Shown piece after piece: positions 27,030-34,634 of a stretch of DNA of 34,634 bases; the first letter of the stretch is position 1, and every line of letters starts with the position of its first letter. The notes beneath the pieces are model-generated. The model saw only the letters and a program-made list of their open reading frames with translations, searched no databases and was not told the DNA's origin. Source of the DNA: an uncultured Pelagibacteraceae bacterium (GTDB taxonomy: Bacteria; Pseudomonadota; Alphaproteobacteria; Pelagibacterales; Pelagibacteraceae). Position numbers and translations under genes: made by a program. The stretch covers positions 1 to 34,634 of the forward strand of contig CACOWV010000007.1 in NCBI GenBank assembly GCA_902630945.1, given 5' to 3'.

Positions 27030-28189
27030 TTTTTTTTTAGAAATTTCCTAGTTTCTGTTTTAATTAATTCCACTGCTGGCTGGTCATAAGGATTAACATT
27101 AAGTGCTTTTCCTAATAAGATTGTTTCTAGTATAAAAAAAATAAATAATTCTCCCAAAGTTTCTTCATTTCTTTTTTTTATATAAAAACTTCTAAAAGGT
27201 ATTTTTTTCATTCTAAAAACTTTTTCTGTAGCATTAAACTGTGATTGTTTGATGTCATTTAAGTTTTTATTTTTTAAAAACATGTGAGATTTAAGCAATT
27301 TATTTGGATTAATTTTTTCTGAAGATTCTCCTCTAATACCAAAAAAAGTATAAAAATTATTTTTAAAACCATCGAGATATAATTGCATTAAACTATGATT
27401 ATCTCTTGGCATACTCGAAATGATTGGGAGAATTCCTTTACTTTTTTTTCCTAAGCTTTCAGCTATCAATTGTTGGTACCAAAAAAATAAATCATTTGAT
27501 GCATAATCATAATTAAGGATTATAGAATTATATTTTTTTCTTTTTATCAACAAAAGAGTATTGGAAACATTTTGAACTAATATATTAAAGAATTTCTTAT
27601 TGGTCATTAGGGAATTTAATCTTCTAAATTTTTTTGGATTAAATCCCATTAACTGCGCAGGTAACATACCAACTTCCGATAATACGGAGTATCTTCCACC
27701 AATAAAATTGTTGTGATGAATTACTTCAAATTTAAGTTTTTGTGCTAAATCCATTAAATAGCTTTTTTTATTTTCAGTTATGAAAATATTTTTTTGACAA
27801 CTATTAAACAAAACATTTGAGTTTGAAATCGTTTCAAGAGTATTTCCTGATTTTGATATAACTAAATTTATTCGTTTCTTTTTATTTTTTGTGTCAATTT
27901 TTAAATAATCAAAACTGTCTTTAAAAATAAATTTCTTTTTTATTTTTGCTCTTAAAAAATTATATATAGATCGAGAACCCAATATTGATCCTCCCATTCC
28001 TGTAATAATTACCTGATTATATTTTTTGGAATAACTTACTATTTTTTTTGAATAAGAATCTTTATAATTACTTTTTAAAGATTTAATAATTTCATTTTCT
28101 TTTTTTAATAAATTTTTCAAATAAAATAATATTTTCTTATTTGAATGATTCAGTCCAAAATTTTTAAAATTAATATTTTTTGTTAACAT
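27026..28189 (-). CDS. pgi: Glucose-6-phosphate isomerase (short form)
   Basis: Interconverts glucose-6-phosphate and fructose-6-phosphate. The family motifs are GMGGSILGSRS, SKSGNTLET (sugar-phosphate site), GGRYSVLSEVGMLPAQ (PGI signature), QQLIAESLGK with the catalytic Glu, RDNHSLMQ with the catalytic His, and the C-terminal NPYDQPAVELIKTETR with the catalytic Lys. At 387 residues it is clearly shorter than the usual 445-550, but the core is intact, so it is probably active. ATG at 28189 is chosen; a TTG directly before it is also possible. It is last in the minus-strand run. Confidence 0.92.
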   Translation of the reverse strand: MLTKNINFKNFGLNHSNKKILFYLKNLLKKENEIIKSLKSNYKDSYSKKIVSYSKKYNQVIITGMGGSILGSRSIYNFLRAKIKKKFIFKDSFDYLKIDTKNKKKRINLVISKSGNTLETISNSNVLFNSCQKNIFITENKKSYLMDLAQKLKFEVIHHNNFIGGRYSVLSEVGMLPAQLMGFNPKKFRRLNSLMTNKKFFNILVQNVSNTLLLIKRKKYNSIILNYDYASNDLFFWYQQLIAESLGKKSKGILPIISSMPRDNHSLMQLYLDGFKNNFYTFFGIRGESSEKINPNKLLKSHMFLKNKNLNDIKQSQFNATEKVFRMKKIPFRSFYIKKRNEETLGELFIFFILETILLGKALNVNPYDQPAVELIKTETRKFLKKN

Positions 28190-28194
28190 CAAAT

Positions 28195-28503
28195 TTATTT
28201 AATTTTCTCTAAAACAGATTTTTCTAATGGAGTTGGATTTGAATTTTTAATGGGTACATTAATATCAATTTTCTCACCACCTAAAGTTATTTTAATATCG
28301 TTGCTTTCATTCTTTTTTTCACCAATTATTTCTTCCTTAGGTAAAGGGAGTTCTCCATATTTTGGGGGTAAAACTAAAGGACTTTTTTTTTCTACCAGAA
28401 ATTCATCAGAACTTGATTTTTTTTTCAATGTCAGAGCATCCTTTGCAGATTGGCATGCCACTAAAATAAAAAAAATACTTAACAAATAAAAAAAATTTTT
28501 CAT
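28195..28503 (-). CDS. BamF-like lipoprotein (DUF3035 type)
   Basis: A 102-residue lipoprotein. The signal peptide ends in the lipobox LVAC (Cys17 is the lipidated residue). The mature part has SSSDEFLVEKKSPLVLPP, close to the S-P-D-E-F followed by P-L-x-x-P-P pattern of alphaproteobacterial DUF3035/BamF proteins, a subunit of the outer-membrane beta-barrel assembly complex. The rest is Pro- and Lys-rich. The start overlaps the lspA stop (ATGA). In other alphaproteobacteria a DUF3035 gene also follows ileS-lspA, which supports the call. Short motif evidence only, so moderate confidence. Confidence 0.7.
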   Translation of the reverse strand: MKNFFYLLSIFFILVACQSAKDALTLKKKSSSDEFLVEKKSPLVLPPKYGELPLPKEEIIGEKKNESNDIKITLGGEKIDINVPIKNSNPTPLEKSVLEKIK

Positions 28504-28976
28504 ATTTTGTTTTTTAAAAAAATTTCATTACATATCAATATAATTACACCAATTGTGATAAATATATCAGCTACATTAAATATAAACCAATGAAAATTTT
28601 TAATGTGAAAATCTATAAAATCTGGGACTGCTGAGTAAAATAATCTATCAAATATATTGCCTAAAGACCCACCAAATATCATCATAAATGCGAGACTTTC
28701 TAGTTTTTCAGTTTTAATAATCATCCAAAGGACAATAAAAGTTATTATGATAATTATTATAGTCAAAAAATTGTAATAATTTTTTTGATCGAAAGAGAAC
28801 AATCCAAAAGCAATACCCTCATTCCAAATCAAATTTAAATTTAAAAATGGTGTAAGTGGAATATTTATTTCTCCAAATTCTTCTGCTAGATTAATGACTA
28901 AAACTTTGGAAATTCTATCAATTAGGAAAATACTAATTATAAAAAAAATACTCCAAAAAAAATTTTTTTTAATCAT
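28500..28976 (-). CDS. lspA: Lipoprotein signal peptidase (signal peptidase II)
   Basis: Aspartyl protease in the inner membrane that removes signal peptides from prolipoproteins. Four helices; the conserved loops are NEGIAFGLF (N52), GGSLGNIFDR with VPDFIDF (catalytic D119), and FNVADIFI (catalytic D137). It has 158 residues. It starts immediately after the ileS stop and overlaps the BamF-like lipoprotein gene, so the peptidase and one of its likely substrates are translated as a pair. Confidence 0.96.
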   Translation of the reverse strand: MIKKNFFWSIFFIISIFLIDRISKVLVINLAEEFGEINIPLTPFLNLNLIWNEGIAFGLFSFDQKNYYNFLTIIIIIITFIVLWMIIKTEKLESLAFMMIFGGSLGNIFDRLFYSAVPDFIDFHIKNFHWFIFNVADIFITIGVIILICNEIFLKNKI

Positions 28977-31694
28977 TTAAGTTCCATGTCTGGAACAAGG
29001 TTCTTTACTTATTTTCCAACACACTGGACACTTATTTCCTTGAGCTTTTATTGTTTGTACTTCAATTTTATCAGAGTCATTAATTTGAGTTTCAGCAGAT
29101 GATGTAATACAAAGTTCAGAAAAATCTATACCCTCTGTAATTTTTAATTTTTCTTTATTAACTTTTAAAAGAATTGTTGCCTCTAAACTTGATCCTATTT
29201 CTTTAGAAGCTCTTTTTTCCTCAATGCTCAAATTACATAAATCTCTGATTTTAAGCAGCTCAATCCATCTTTTATTCAGTTCTAAATTTTCAAATTTTTT
29301 TGGGATTTCTAAAAAATTTTCCAAATGAATACTTTTCTTTTTTTTTGAAATAAGCTGATAAATTTCTTCAGTTGTAAACGATAGAATGGGCGCAAACCAT
29401 CTCAACAAAGCATCCAATATAATATTTAATACAACTAATGAGGATTTTCTCTTTTTAGAGTTGAAAGAGTCACAATATAATGTGTCCTTTCTGATATCAA
29501 AATAAAATGCTGATAAATCAACAGTACAAAAGTTTAATAATTCTTTGTACAAGTTATGAAAATCATAAATCTTAAAATAATTTTTAAAGTCCCTATTTAA
29601 GCAATAAATTTTATGGAGCATGAATTGCTCTAATTCAGGAAGTTCGTCTGGTTTGATATCATCTAATTTTAAATCTTCAAAATTATCATTTAAATTTCCT
29701 AATAAGTATCTGAATGTATTTCTTATTTTTCTATAAGATTCAGAATGTTGATCTAAGATAGAATAATCGATTCTTAAATCCTCTGCATAGTTTGATGATG
29801 CAACCCAAATTCTTAATATATCAGCACCATATTTTTTAAGTATATCCTCTGGAGCCATTACATTTCCAAGAGATTTTGACATTTTTAAACCTTTGCCGTC
29901 TACCACAAATCCATGAGAAAGAATTGACTCGAATGGTGCTTTGCCTCTCGTGCCACATGATTCTAATAAAGATGAATGAAACCAACCCCTATGTTGATCT
30001 GATCCTTCTAGATACATTGATGCTGGCCACTTTAAATCATCTCTCTTTTCAAGAACAAAAGAGTGAGTTGATCCACTATCAAACCAAACTTCAACAATAT
30101 CACTTAATTTTTCAAAATCTTCTGATTTATATTTATCACCTAAAAATTTTTGTGGATTATCTGAAAACCAACAATCAGAGCCCTCTTTTTCATAAATCTT
30201 AGCTATATTATCAAAAACCTTTTCATCAACTAAAATTTTATTTGTTTTTTTGTTAACAAAAATCGGTAATGGAACTCCCCATACTCTTTGTCTTGAAACA
30301 CACCAATCAGGTCTTGTTTCTATCATTGATTTTAATCTTTCTTTACCTTTACTAGGATAAAAAGTTGTGTCATCAATTGCTTTTAAAGCCTTGTCTCTTA
30401 ATTTATGACTTTCCATTGAAATAAACCATTGAGGAGTTGCTCTATGCACTAATGGAGCTTTTGATCTCCATGAATGAGGATATGAATGGACTAGCTCTCC
30501 ATTTGACAAAAGTTTTTTCTGCTCTTTAAGTTTTTCAATTACTATTGGATTAGCTTTAAAGATATGTATTCCCTCAAATAAAGATACATTTTTTGTGTAT
30601 TTTCCATCTCCGTCAACTGTTTCGATTGCTTTTATACCGTTATTTAAACATAAATTAAAATCATCAGGTCCATGACTTGGTGCGCAATGAACAATTCCTG
30701 TACCCTGTTCAGTAGTGACAAATTGTGCCTGTAGCATAGGTATATCATATTTATATCCTAGATCAAAAAAGGGATGACTACATATGGTCCCTTTAAAATC
30801 CTTACCTTTAAACTTTTTTAAATTTTTAAAATTTTTAATGCTACAATCATTAATCACCGATTCTAATAATGCCTCAGCAAGAACAATTTTTTTGTCTTTA
30901 AAATTTCCATCATCATTTATCTCAATTAATATGTAATCTAAGCTTTCATTATAAGCTAAGGCTTTGTTAGCTGGAATAGTCCATGGGGTGGTTGTCCAAA
31001 TTATTACATCACTATTTGTTAGATCTTTTATATTTGATGATTTTACTGAAAATGAAGCATAGATTGTATCCGACTTATGATCTTGATATTCTACCTCTGC
31101 GTCAGCTAAAGCTGTTTTTTCAACTGTAGACCACAAAACAGGCTTAAAACCTCTGTACAAACTCCCCTCTTTCAAAAACTTTCCAAGTTCTCTTACAATT
31201 TGTGCCTCTGCATCATAGCTCATTGTAGAATAATAATTTTCCCAGTCCCCCACTACGCCTAAACGCTTAAATTGGTCTTTATGAATGTCAATCCACTTTT
31301 CTGCAAACGCTCTGCATTCTTTTCTAAATTCTACTATTGGAATTTCATTTTTATTTTTTTTGTTTTTTTTATATTGTTCTTCAATTTTCCACTCTATCGG
31401 TAATCCATGACAATCCCAGCCTGGAACATAAACTGAGTCTTTACCATCCATTTGGTGAAATTTTACAATTATATCTTTTAAAATTTTATTTAATGCGGTC
31501 CCCATATGGATATTTCCGTTTGCATATGGAGGGCCATCATGGAGAATAAATTTTTCTTCTCCTTTTCTCGATTTTCTTAATTGATCATAAAGATTTATAT
31601 TTTTCCAAAGTTCTAAGATTTTTGGTTCTCTGATGGGTAAATTTGCTTTCATAGAAAAAGCTGTTTTAGGAAGATTAATTTGGGATTTGCTCAT
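28977..31694 (-). CDS. ileS: Isoleucyl-tRNA synthetase
   Basis: Class I synthetase that charges tRNA-Ile. ATP-binding motifs: HMGT within PPYANGNIHMGT (HIGH equivalent, 55-66) and KMSKS (about 604-608). The editing domain lies between. The C-terminal zinc knuckle CPVC...C..H (C889, C892, C900, H903) marks the bacterial zinc-containing type. It has 905 residues, slightly compact. It lies two bases after ribF and directly before lspA; the ribF-ileS-lspA order is widely conserved in proteobacteria. Confidence 0.98.
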   Translation of the reverse strand: MSKSQINLPKTAFSMKANLPIREPKILELWKNINLYDQLRKSRKGEEKFILHDGPPYANGNIHMGTALNKILKDIIVKFHQMDGKDSVYVPGWDCHGLPIEWKIEEQYKKNKKNKNEIPIVEFRKECRAFAEKWIDIHKDQFKRLGVVGDWENYYSTMSYDAEAQIVRELGKFLKEGSLYRGFKPVLWSTVEKTALADAEVEYQDHKSDTIYASFSVKSSNIKDLTNSDVIIWTTTPWTIPANKALAYNESLDYILIEINDDGNFKDKKIVLAEALLESVINDCSIKNFKNLKKFKGKDFKGTICSHPFFDLGYKYDIPMLQAQFVTTEQGTGIVHCAPSHGPDDFNLCLNNGIKAIETVDGDGKYTKNVSLFEGIHIFKANPIVIEKLKEQKKLLSNGELVHSYPHSWRSKAPLVHRATPQWFISMESHKLRDKALKAIDDTTFYPSKGKERLKSMIETRPDWCVSRQRVWGVPLPIFVNKKTNKILVDEKVFDNIAKIYEKEGSDCWFSDNPQKFLGDKYKSEDFEKLSDIVEVWFDSGSTHSFVLEKRDDLKWPASMYLEGSDQHRGWFHSSLLESCGTRGKAPFESILSHGFVVDGKGLKMSKSLGNVMAPEDILKKYGADILRIWVASSNYAEDLRIDYSILDQHSESYRKIRNTFRYLLGNLNDNFEDLKLDDIKPDELPELEQFMLHKIYCLNRDFKNYFKIYDFHNLYKELLNFCTVDLSAFYFDIRKDTLYCDSFNSKKRKSSLVVLNIILDALLRWFAPILSFTTEEIYQLISKKKKSIHLENFLEIPKKFENLELNKRWIELLKIRDLCNLSIEEKRASKEIGSSLEATILLKVNKEKLKITEGIDFSELCITSSAETQINDSDKIEVQTIKAQGNKCPVCWKISKEPCSRHGT

Positions 31695-31696
31695 TA

Positions 31697-32626
31697 TTAT
31701 TTTTCTTTAGCTTTTAATAAATCAGTTTTAATTTGTTTTCTAAGTTGATTGACATTTTTGAATTTTTTTTCTTTTCTTATAAATCTTTTAAATTCTACTG
31801 TTAAATACTTATTATAAAGATTTCCAGAAAAATTAAATAAATGTACCTCTAGTAATATTTTTTTTCCATTAAATGTTGGTCGGTAACCTAAATTTGCAAT
31901 CCCTTTAAAATAATTGGCCTTACTGAGCTTTTTGACTCTGACTGCATAAACTCCAGGACAAGCTAAAACATAATCTTTAATATCTAGGTTAGCAGTTGGA
32001 AATCCAATTTTTTTTCCAAGCTGCTTACCTTTTTGAACTTTACTATGAATAGACCAATTTCTGTTCAGAATCTTATTTGCCTTTTTTAATTTACCTTTTT
32101 GTAATAAACTTCTTATTAAAGAAGATGAAGCTATTTTTTTATTAGCCAATAAAGGTTTGGGTTTAATGACCTTATAACCAAATGAAGTTTCAAATTTAAT
32201 TAACTGATTAACGTTACCCTCTCTCTTATTTCCAAACCTAAAATTATTACTTACGAAAATAAATTTTGGTTTTAATTTTTTGCCAAGTATCTCTTTTATG
32301 AAGGATATAGATTTTATTTTTGAAAATTTTCTATCAAACTTTTTTGTAATTACAAAATCGACATTTAGACTTTTTAGGTGATTAATTTTTTGTTCTAAAC
32401 TAGATATTCTAAAATTTTTTAATTTATGATCAAAAAACATTTTTGGCATTGGTTCAAAAGTAAGTACACCAATTTTTGATGAATATTTCTTTTTATATTT
32501 TTTAGCTAACAAAAATAATTTTTGATGTCCTTTATGAATTCCATCAAAATTACCGATTAAAATAATTGAATTTTTATGACGGGTCTCAATATTAAAATTT
32601 TTATATATTTTTGATGTAGCTACCAT
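31697..32626 (-). CDS. ribF: Bifunctional riboflavin kinase / FAD synthetase
   Basis: Makes FMN from riboflavin and FAD from FMN. The N-terminal adenylyltransferase domain has IGNFDGIHKGH (24-34). The C-terminal riboflavin kinase domain has GKKIGFPTANLD (204-215) and YRPTFNGKK with EVHLFNF. It has 309 residues, normal. Its ATG lies inside the end of the HAD gene upstream (seven-base overlap). It supplies FAD needed by CrtI and CrtY, among many others. No FMN riboswitch is visible, as expected with no free leader. Confidence 0.95.
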   Translation of the reverse strand: MVATSKIYKNFNIETRHKNSIILIGNFDGIHKGHQKLFLLAKKYKKKYSSKIGVLTFEPMPKMFFDHKLKNFRISSLEQKINHLKSLNVDFVITKKFDRKFSKIKSISFIKEILGKKLKPKFIFVSNNFRFGNKREGNVNQLIKFETSFGYKVIKPKPLLANKKIASSSLIRSLLQKGKLKKANKILNRNWSIHSKVQKGKQLGKKIGFPTANLDIKDYVLACPGVYAVRVKKLSKANYFKGIANLGYRPTFNGKKILLEVHLFNFSGNLYNKYLTVEFKRFIRKEKKFKNVNQLRKQIKTDLLKAKEK

Positions 32627-33438
32627 TTTAGTTCTGATTGAATATAATTACAAATTACCTCATAAGATTTTGAAACATTATCTATTCCCTTTTCTTTAAT
32701 TTCATTTTTATGAATTCCATTTGTAATCAATAATGAGTCATAATTTAGAAGATTCGCACCTTTAATATCTGTATTTAAATTATCACCTATAGAGAGAATT
32801 CTTTTATTTTGGTTATTGGTCGATTGGTTATAAACTTCAGGATACGGTTTCCCAAAATAAACAACTTCTCCTCCCATTTTTTCAAAAACCATTGCAACGG
32901 AACCTGCACAAAATTCTCGGGTATTTCCTCTATCTACGATTAAATCTGGATTTGTACAAATCATTTTTTTTTCAATATTTTTTTCAAATAAATCTTTATA
33001 ATATTTTAAATCTTCATTATGATCATCAAATAATCCAGTACATAAAATATATTCACATTTTTTTATATTTTTCGATCTCATTTTTTCAAAATCTTTAAAT
33101 AAATCAAAATCTCTTGGTGGGCCTACATGAAAAAAAAGTTTGTTTGATAAATTCTTTCTCAGATAAATTAAGGCAGCTTCACCAGAAGTAAAAACATGAT
33201 CTCTAATTTCTTTTTCCATACCTAGTTTTTCTAAAAAAGATTTAACTGCAAAATTAGGTCTGGGTGCATTTGTAAGTAAGATGAAATCTTTTCCTTTTTT
33301 TGTTATTTCATTTAGAGCTTTGATTGCCTCAGTATGTAAAGAAACTCCATTGTGTACTACCCCCCATAAATCGACATAAAATAGTTGATAATTGTCCACT
33401 ATTGAGTTCAGCCCTTCTTTATCTAAATTTTTTGTCAT
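32620..33438 (-). CDS. HAD-superfamily hydrolase, class IIA (TIGR01459-like)
   Basis: Phosphatase of the HAD IIA subfamily related to NagD. The nucleophile motif is YVDLWGVVHNG (D23), followed by motif II LLTNAPRP, a cap domain, the Lys in YFGKPYPEVYN, and IGDNLNTDIKGANL (metal-binding Asp residues). It has 272 residues. This alphaproteobacterial family often lies next to ribF. A role in flavin or nucleotide metabolism is possible but not established. It is the first gene of the run, reading away from groES across a 124-base gap. Confidence 0.87.
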   Translation of the reverse strand: MTKNLDKEGLNSIVDNYQLFYVDLWGVVHNGVSLHTEAIKALNEITKKGKDFILLTNAPRPNFAVKSFLEKLGMEKEIRDHVFTSGEAALIYLRKNLSNKLFFHVGPPRDFDLFKDFEKMRSKNIKKCEYILCTGLFDDHNEDLKYYKDLFEKNIEKKMICTNPDLIVDRGNTREFCAGSVAMVFEKMGGEVVYFGKPYPEVYNQSTNNQNKRILSIGDNLNTDIKGANLLNYDSLLITNGIHKNEIKEKGIDNVSKSYEVICNYIQSELKW

Positions 33439-33508
33439 TAAATTAATCTATAAACCATAAAACCCTTAAATTCCTTTATTTTTTAACTAACTTAATTTTT
33501 AACTATAT

Positions 33509-33536
33509 CTTGAAATAGTAAGCCCAATCTCTATAT
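33509..33536 (+). promoter_or_regulatory. Heat-shock (RpoH-type) promoter of groES-groEL
   Basis: CTTGAAA (33509-33515) followed after 15 bases by CTATAT (33531-33536), close to the alphaproteobacterial RpoH pattern CTTG-N17/18-CYTATnT. It lies about 27 bases before the groES start in the 124-base gap between the divergent HAD gene and groES. No CIRCE operator (inverted TTAGCACTC/GAGTGCTAA) is present, so HrcA control is unlikely. Nothing else is recognised in the gap. Confidence 0.5.
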
Positions 33537-33551
33537 GAAGAGCATACTAAT

Positions 33552-33557
33552 AAGGAG
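33552..33557 (+). promoter_or_regulatory. Shine-Dalgarno site of groES
   Basis: AAGGAG five bases before the groES ATG at 33563. One of the three full Shine-Dalgarno matches in the window and consistent with high expression. Confidence 0.8.
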
Positions 33558-33562
33558 AATTT

Positions 33563-33853
33563 ATGAAATTTAGACCGTTACATGATAGAGTTTTAATAGA
33601 AGTCCTAGATAGCAGTGAAAAAACTGCTGGTGGAATAATCATACCTGATACAGCTCAAGAAAAACCACAGGAAGGTAAAGTGGTTGCAGTAGGTGGTGGT
33701 GCAAAAACTGAAGATGGAAAAACAATTCCGATGGATGTCAAAGTTGGAGACAAAGTTTTATTTGGCAAATGGTCAGGAACTGAAGTCAAAATTAATGGCA
33801 AAGAATACAGTATAATGAAAGAGTCTGACATTATGGGTATTTCAAGTAAATAA
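33563..33853 (+). CDS. groES: Co-chaperonin GroES
   Basis: Ten-kDa cap of the GroEL chamber. It starts [13 protein letters not shown] and contains the mobile-loop stretch [20 protein letters not shown] (19-38), then [23 protein letters not shown] and the ending ESDIMGI. Its 96 residues are standard. It has a strong ribosome binding site and sits 23 bases before groEL in the classic operon. Confidence 0.98.
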   Translation: MKFRPLHDRVLIEVLDSSEKTAGGIIIPDTAQEKPQEGKVVAVGGGAKTEDGKTIPMDVKVGDKVLFGKWSGTEVKINGKEYSIMKESDIMGISSK

Positions 33854-33858
33854 TTTAA

Positions 33859-34634
<776 letters not shown>

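Noticed and set aside
28250-28489. 79-codon frame opposite the BamF-like lipoprotein
   Set aside because: The minus-strand frame has a signal peptide, lipobox and coupling to lspA; the plus-strand frame has no start signal or recognisable feature.
29876-30202. 108-codon frame opposite ileS
   Set aside because: Inside the essential, motif-complete ileS gene and without its own features.
33439-33562. CIRCE operator or structured RNA leader before groES
   Set aside because: No TTAGCACTC/GAGTGCTAA repeat and no clear stem-loop; only the RpoH-like promoter and ribosome binding site are seen.

Overview
The window looks like a piece of a streamlined, very AT-rich marine alphaproteobacterial genome, most likely Pelagibacterales (SAR11) or a close relative. 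The grounds are the base composition (judged by eye), genes that overlap or sit a few bases apart, the split b/b' ATP synthase stator genes, the alphaproteobacterial cox order ctaC-ctaD-ctaB-(small ORF)-ctaG-ctaE-SURF1, alphaproteobacterial families such as DUF2093 and a BamF-like (DUF3035) lipoprotein, and a retinal-synthesis cassette. Species-level identity is inference. No gene-free stretch exceeds about 125 bases, and I see no tRNA, rRNA, IS element, CRISPR array or prophage gene.

Layout. (1) 1-7972, + strand: end of atpE, atpF', atpF, then crtI-crtB-crtY-blh (lycopene, beta-carotene and retinal synthesis), ispH, thrB and rnhA. (2) 7967-16081, - strand: read from its 5' end, rsmE, then ctaC-ctaD-ctaB-small coxF-like ORF-ctaG-ctaE-SURF1 (aa3-type cytochrome c oxidase and its assembly factors), thrC and a peroxiredoxin. 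(3) 16099-18872, + strand: a haloacid-dehalogenase-like HAD protein, a 62-residue protein of unknown function with a strong ribosome binding site, a pirin and a quinone oxidoreductase. (4) 18869-19273, - strand: a DUF2721 membrane protein. (5) 19323-24992, + strand: ubiA, then msbA-waaA-lpxK-lpxL for lipid A/Kdo assembly and export. (6) 24994-25185, - strand: DUF2093. (7) 25207-27029, + strand: purD-rsmD. (8) 27026-33438, - strand: HAD-IIA, ribF, ileS, lspA, a BamF-like lipoprotein and pgi. (9) 33563 to the end, + strand: groES and the first 252 codons of groEL behind a heat-shock-type promoter.

How the genes work together. The left half is about energy. A retinal cassette sits directly behind the ATP synthase membrane-sector genes and in front of ispH, which makes the isoprenoid precursors the cassette consumes. 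A complete cytochrome oxidase assembly operon lies a few kb away and includes haem O synthase, another isoprenoid user. Retinal implies a rhodopsin, but neither a rhodopsin gene nor crtE is in the window. The right half is envelope and housekeeping: lipid A, lipoprotein processing, flavin cofactors, purines and chaperonins.

I found no clearly unprecedented system. The most notable points are the position of the retinal cassette, an unlisted 41-residue ORF coupled on both sides inside the cox operon, the 62-residue CxxC protein, and extreme compaction at convergent and divergent gene junctions.
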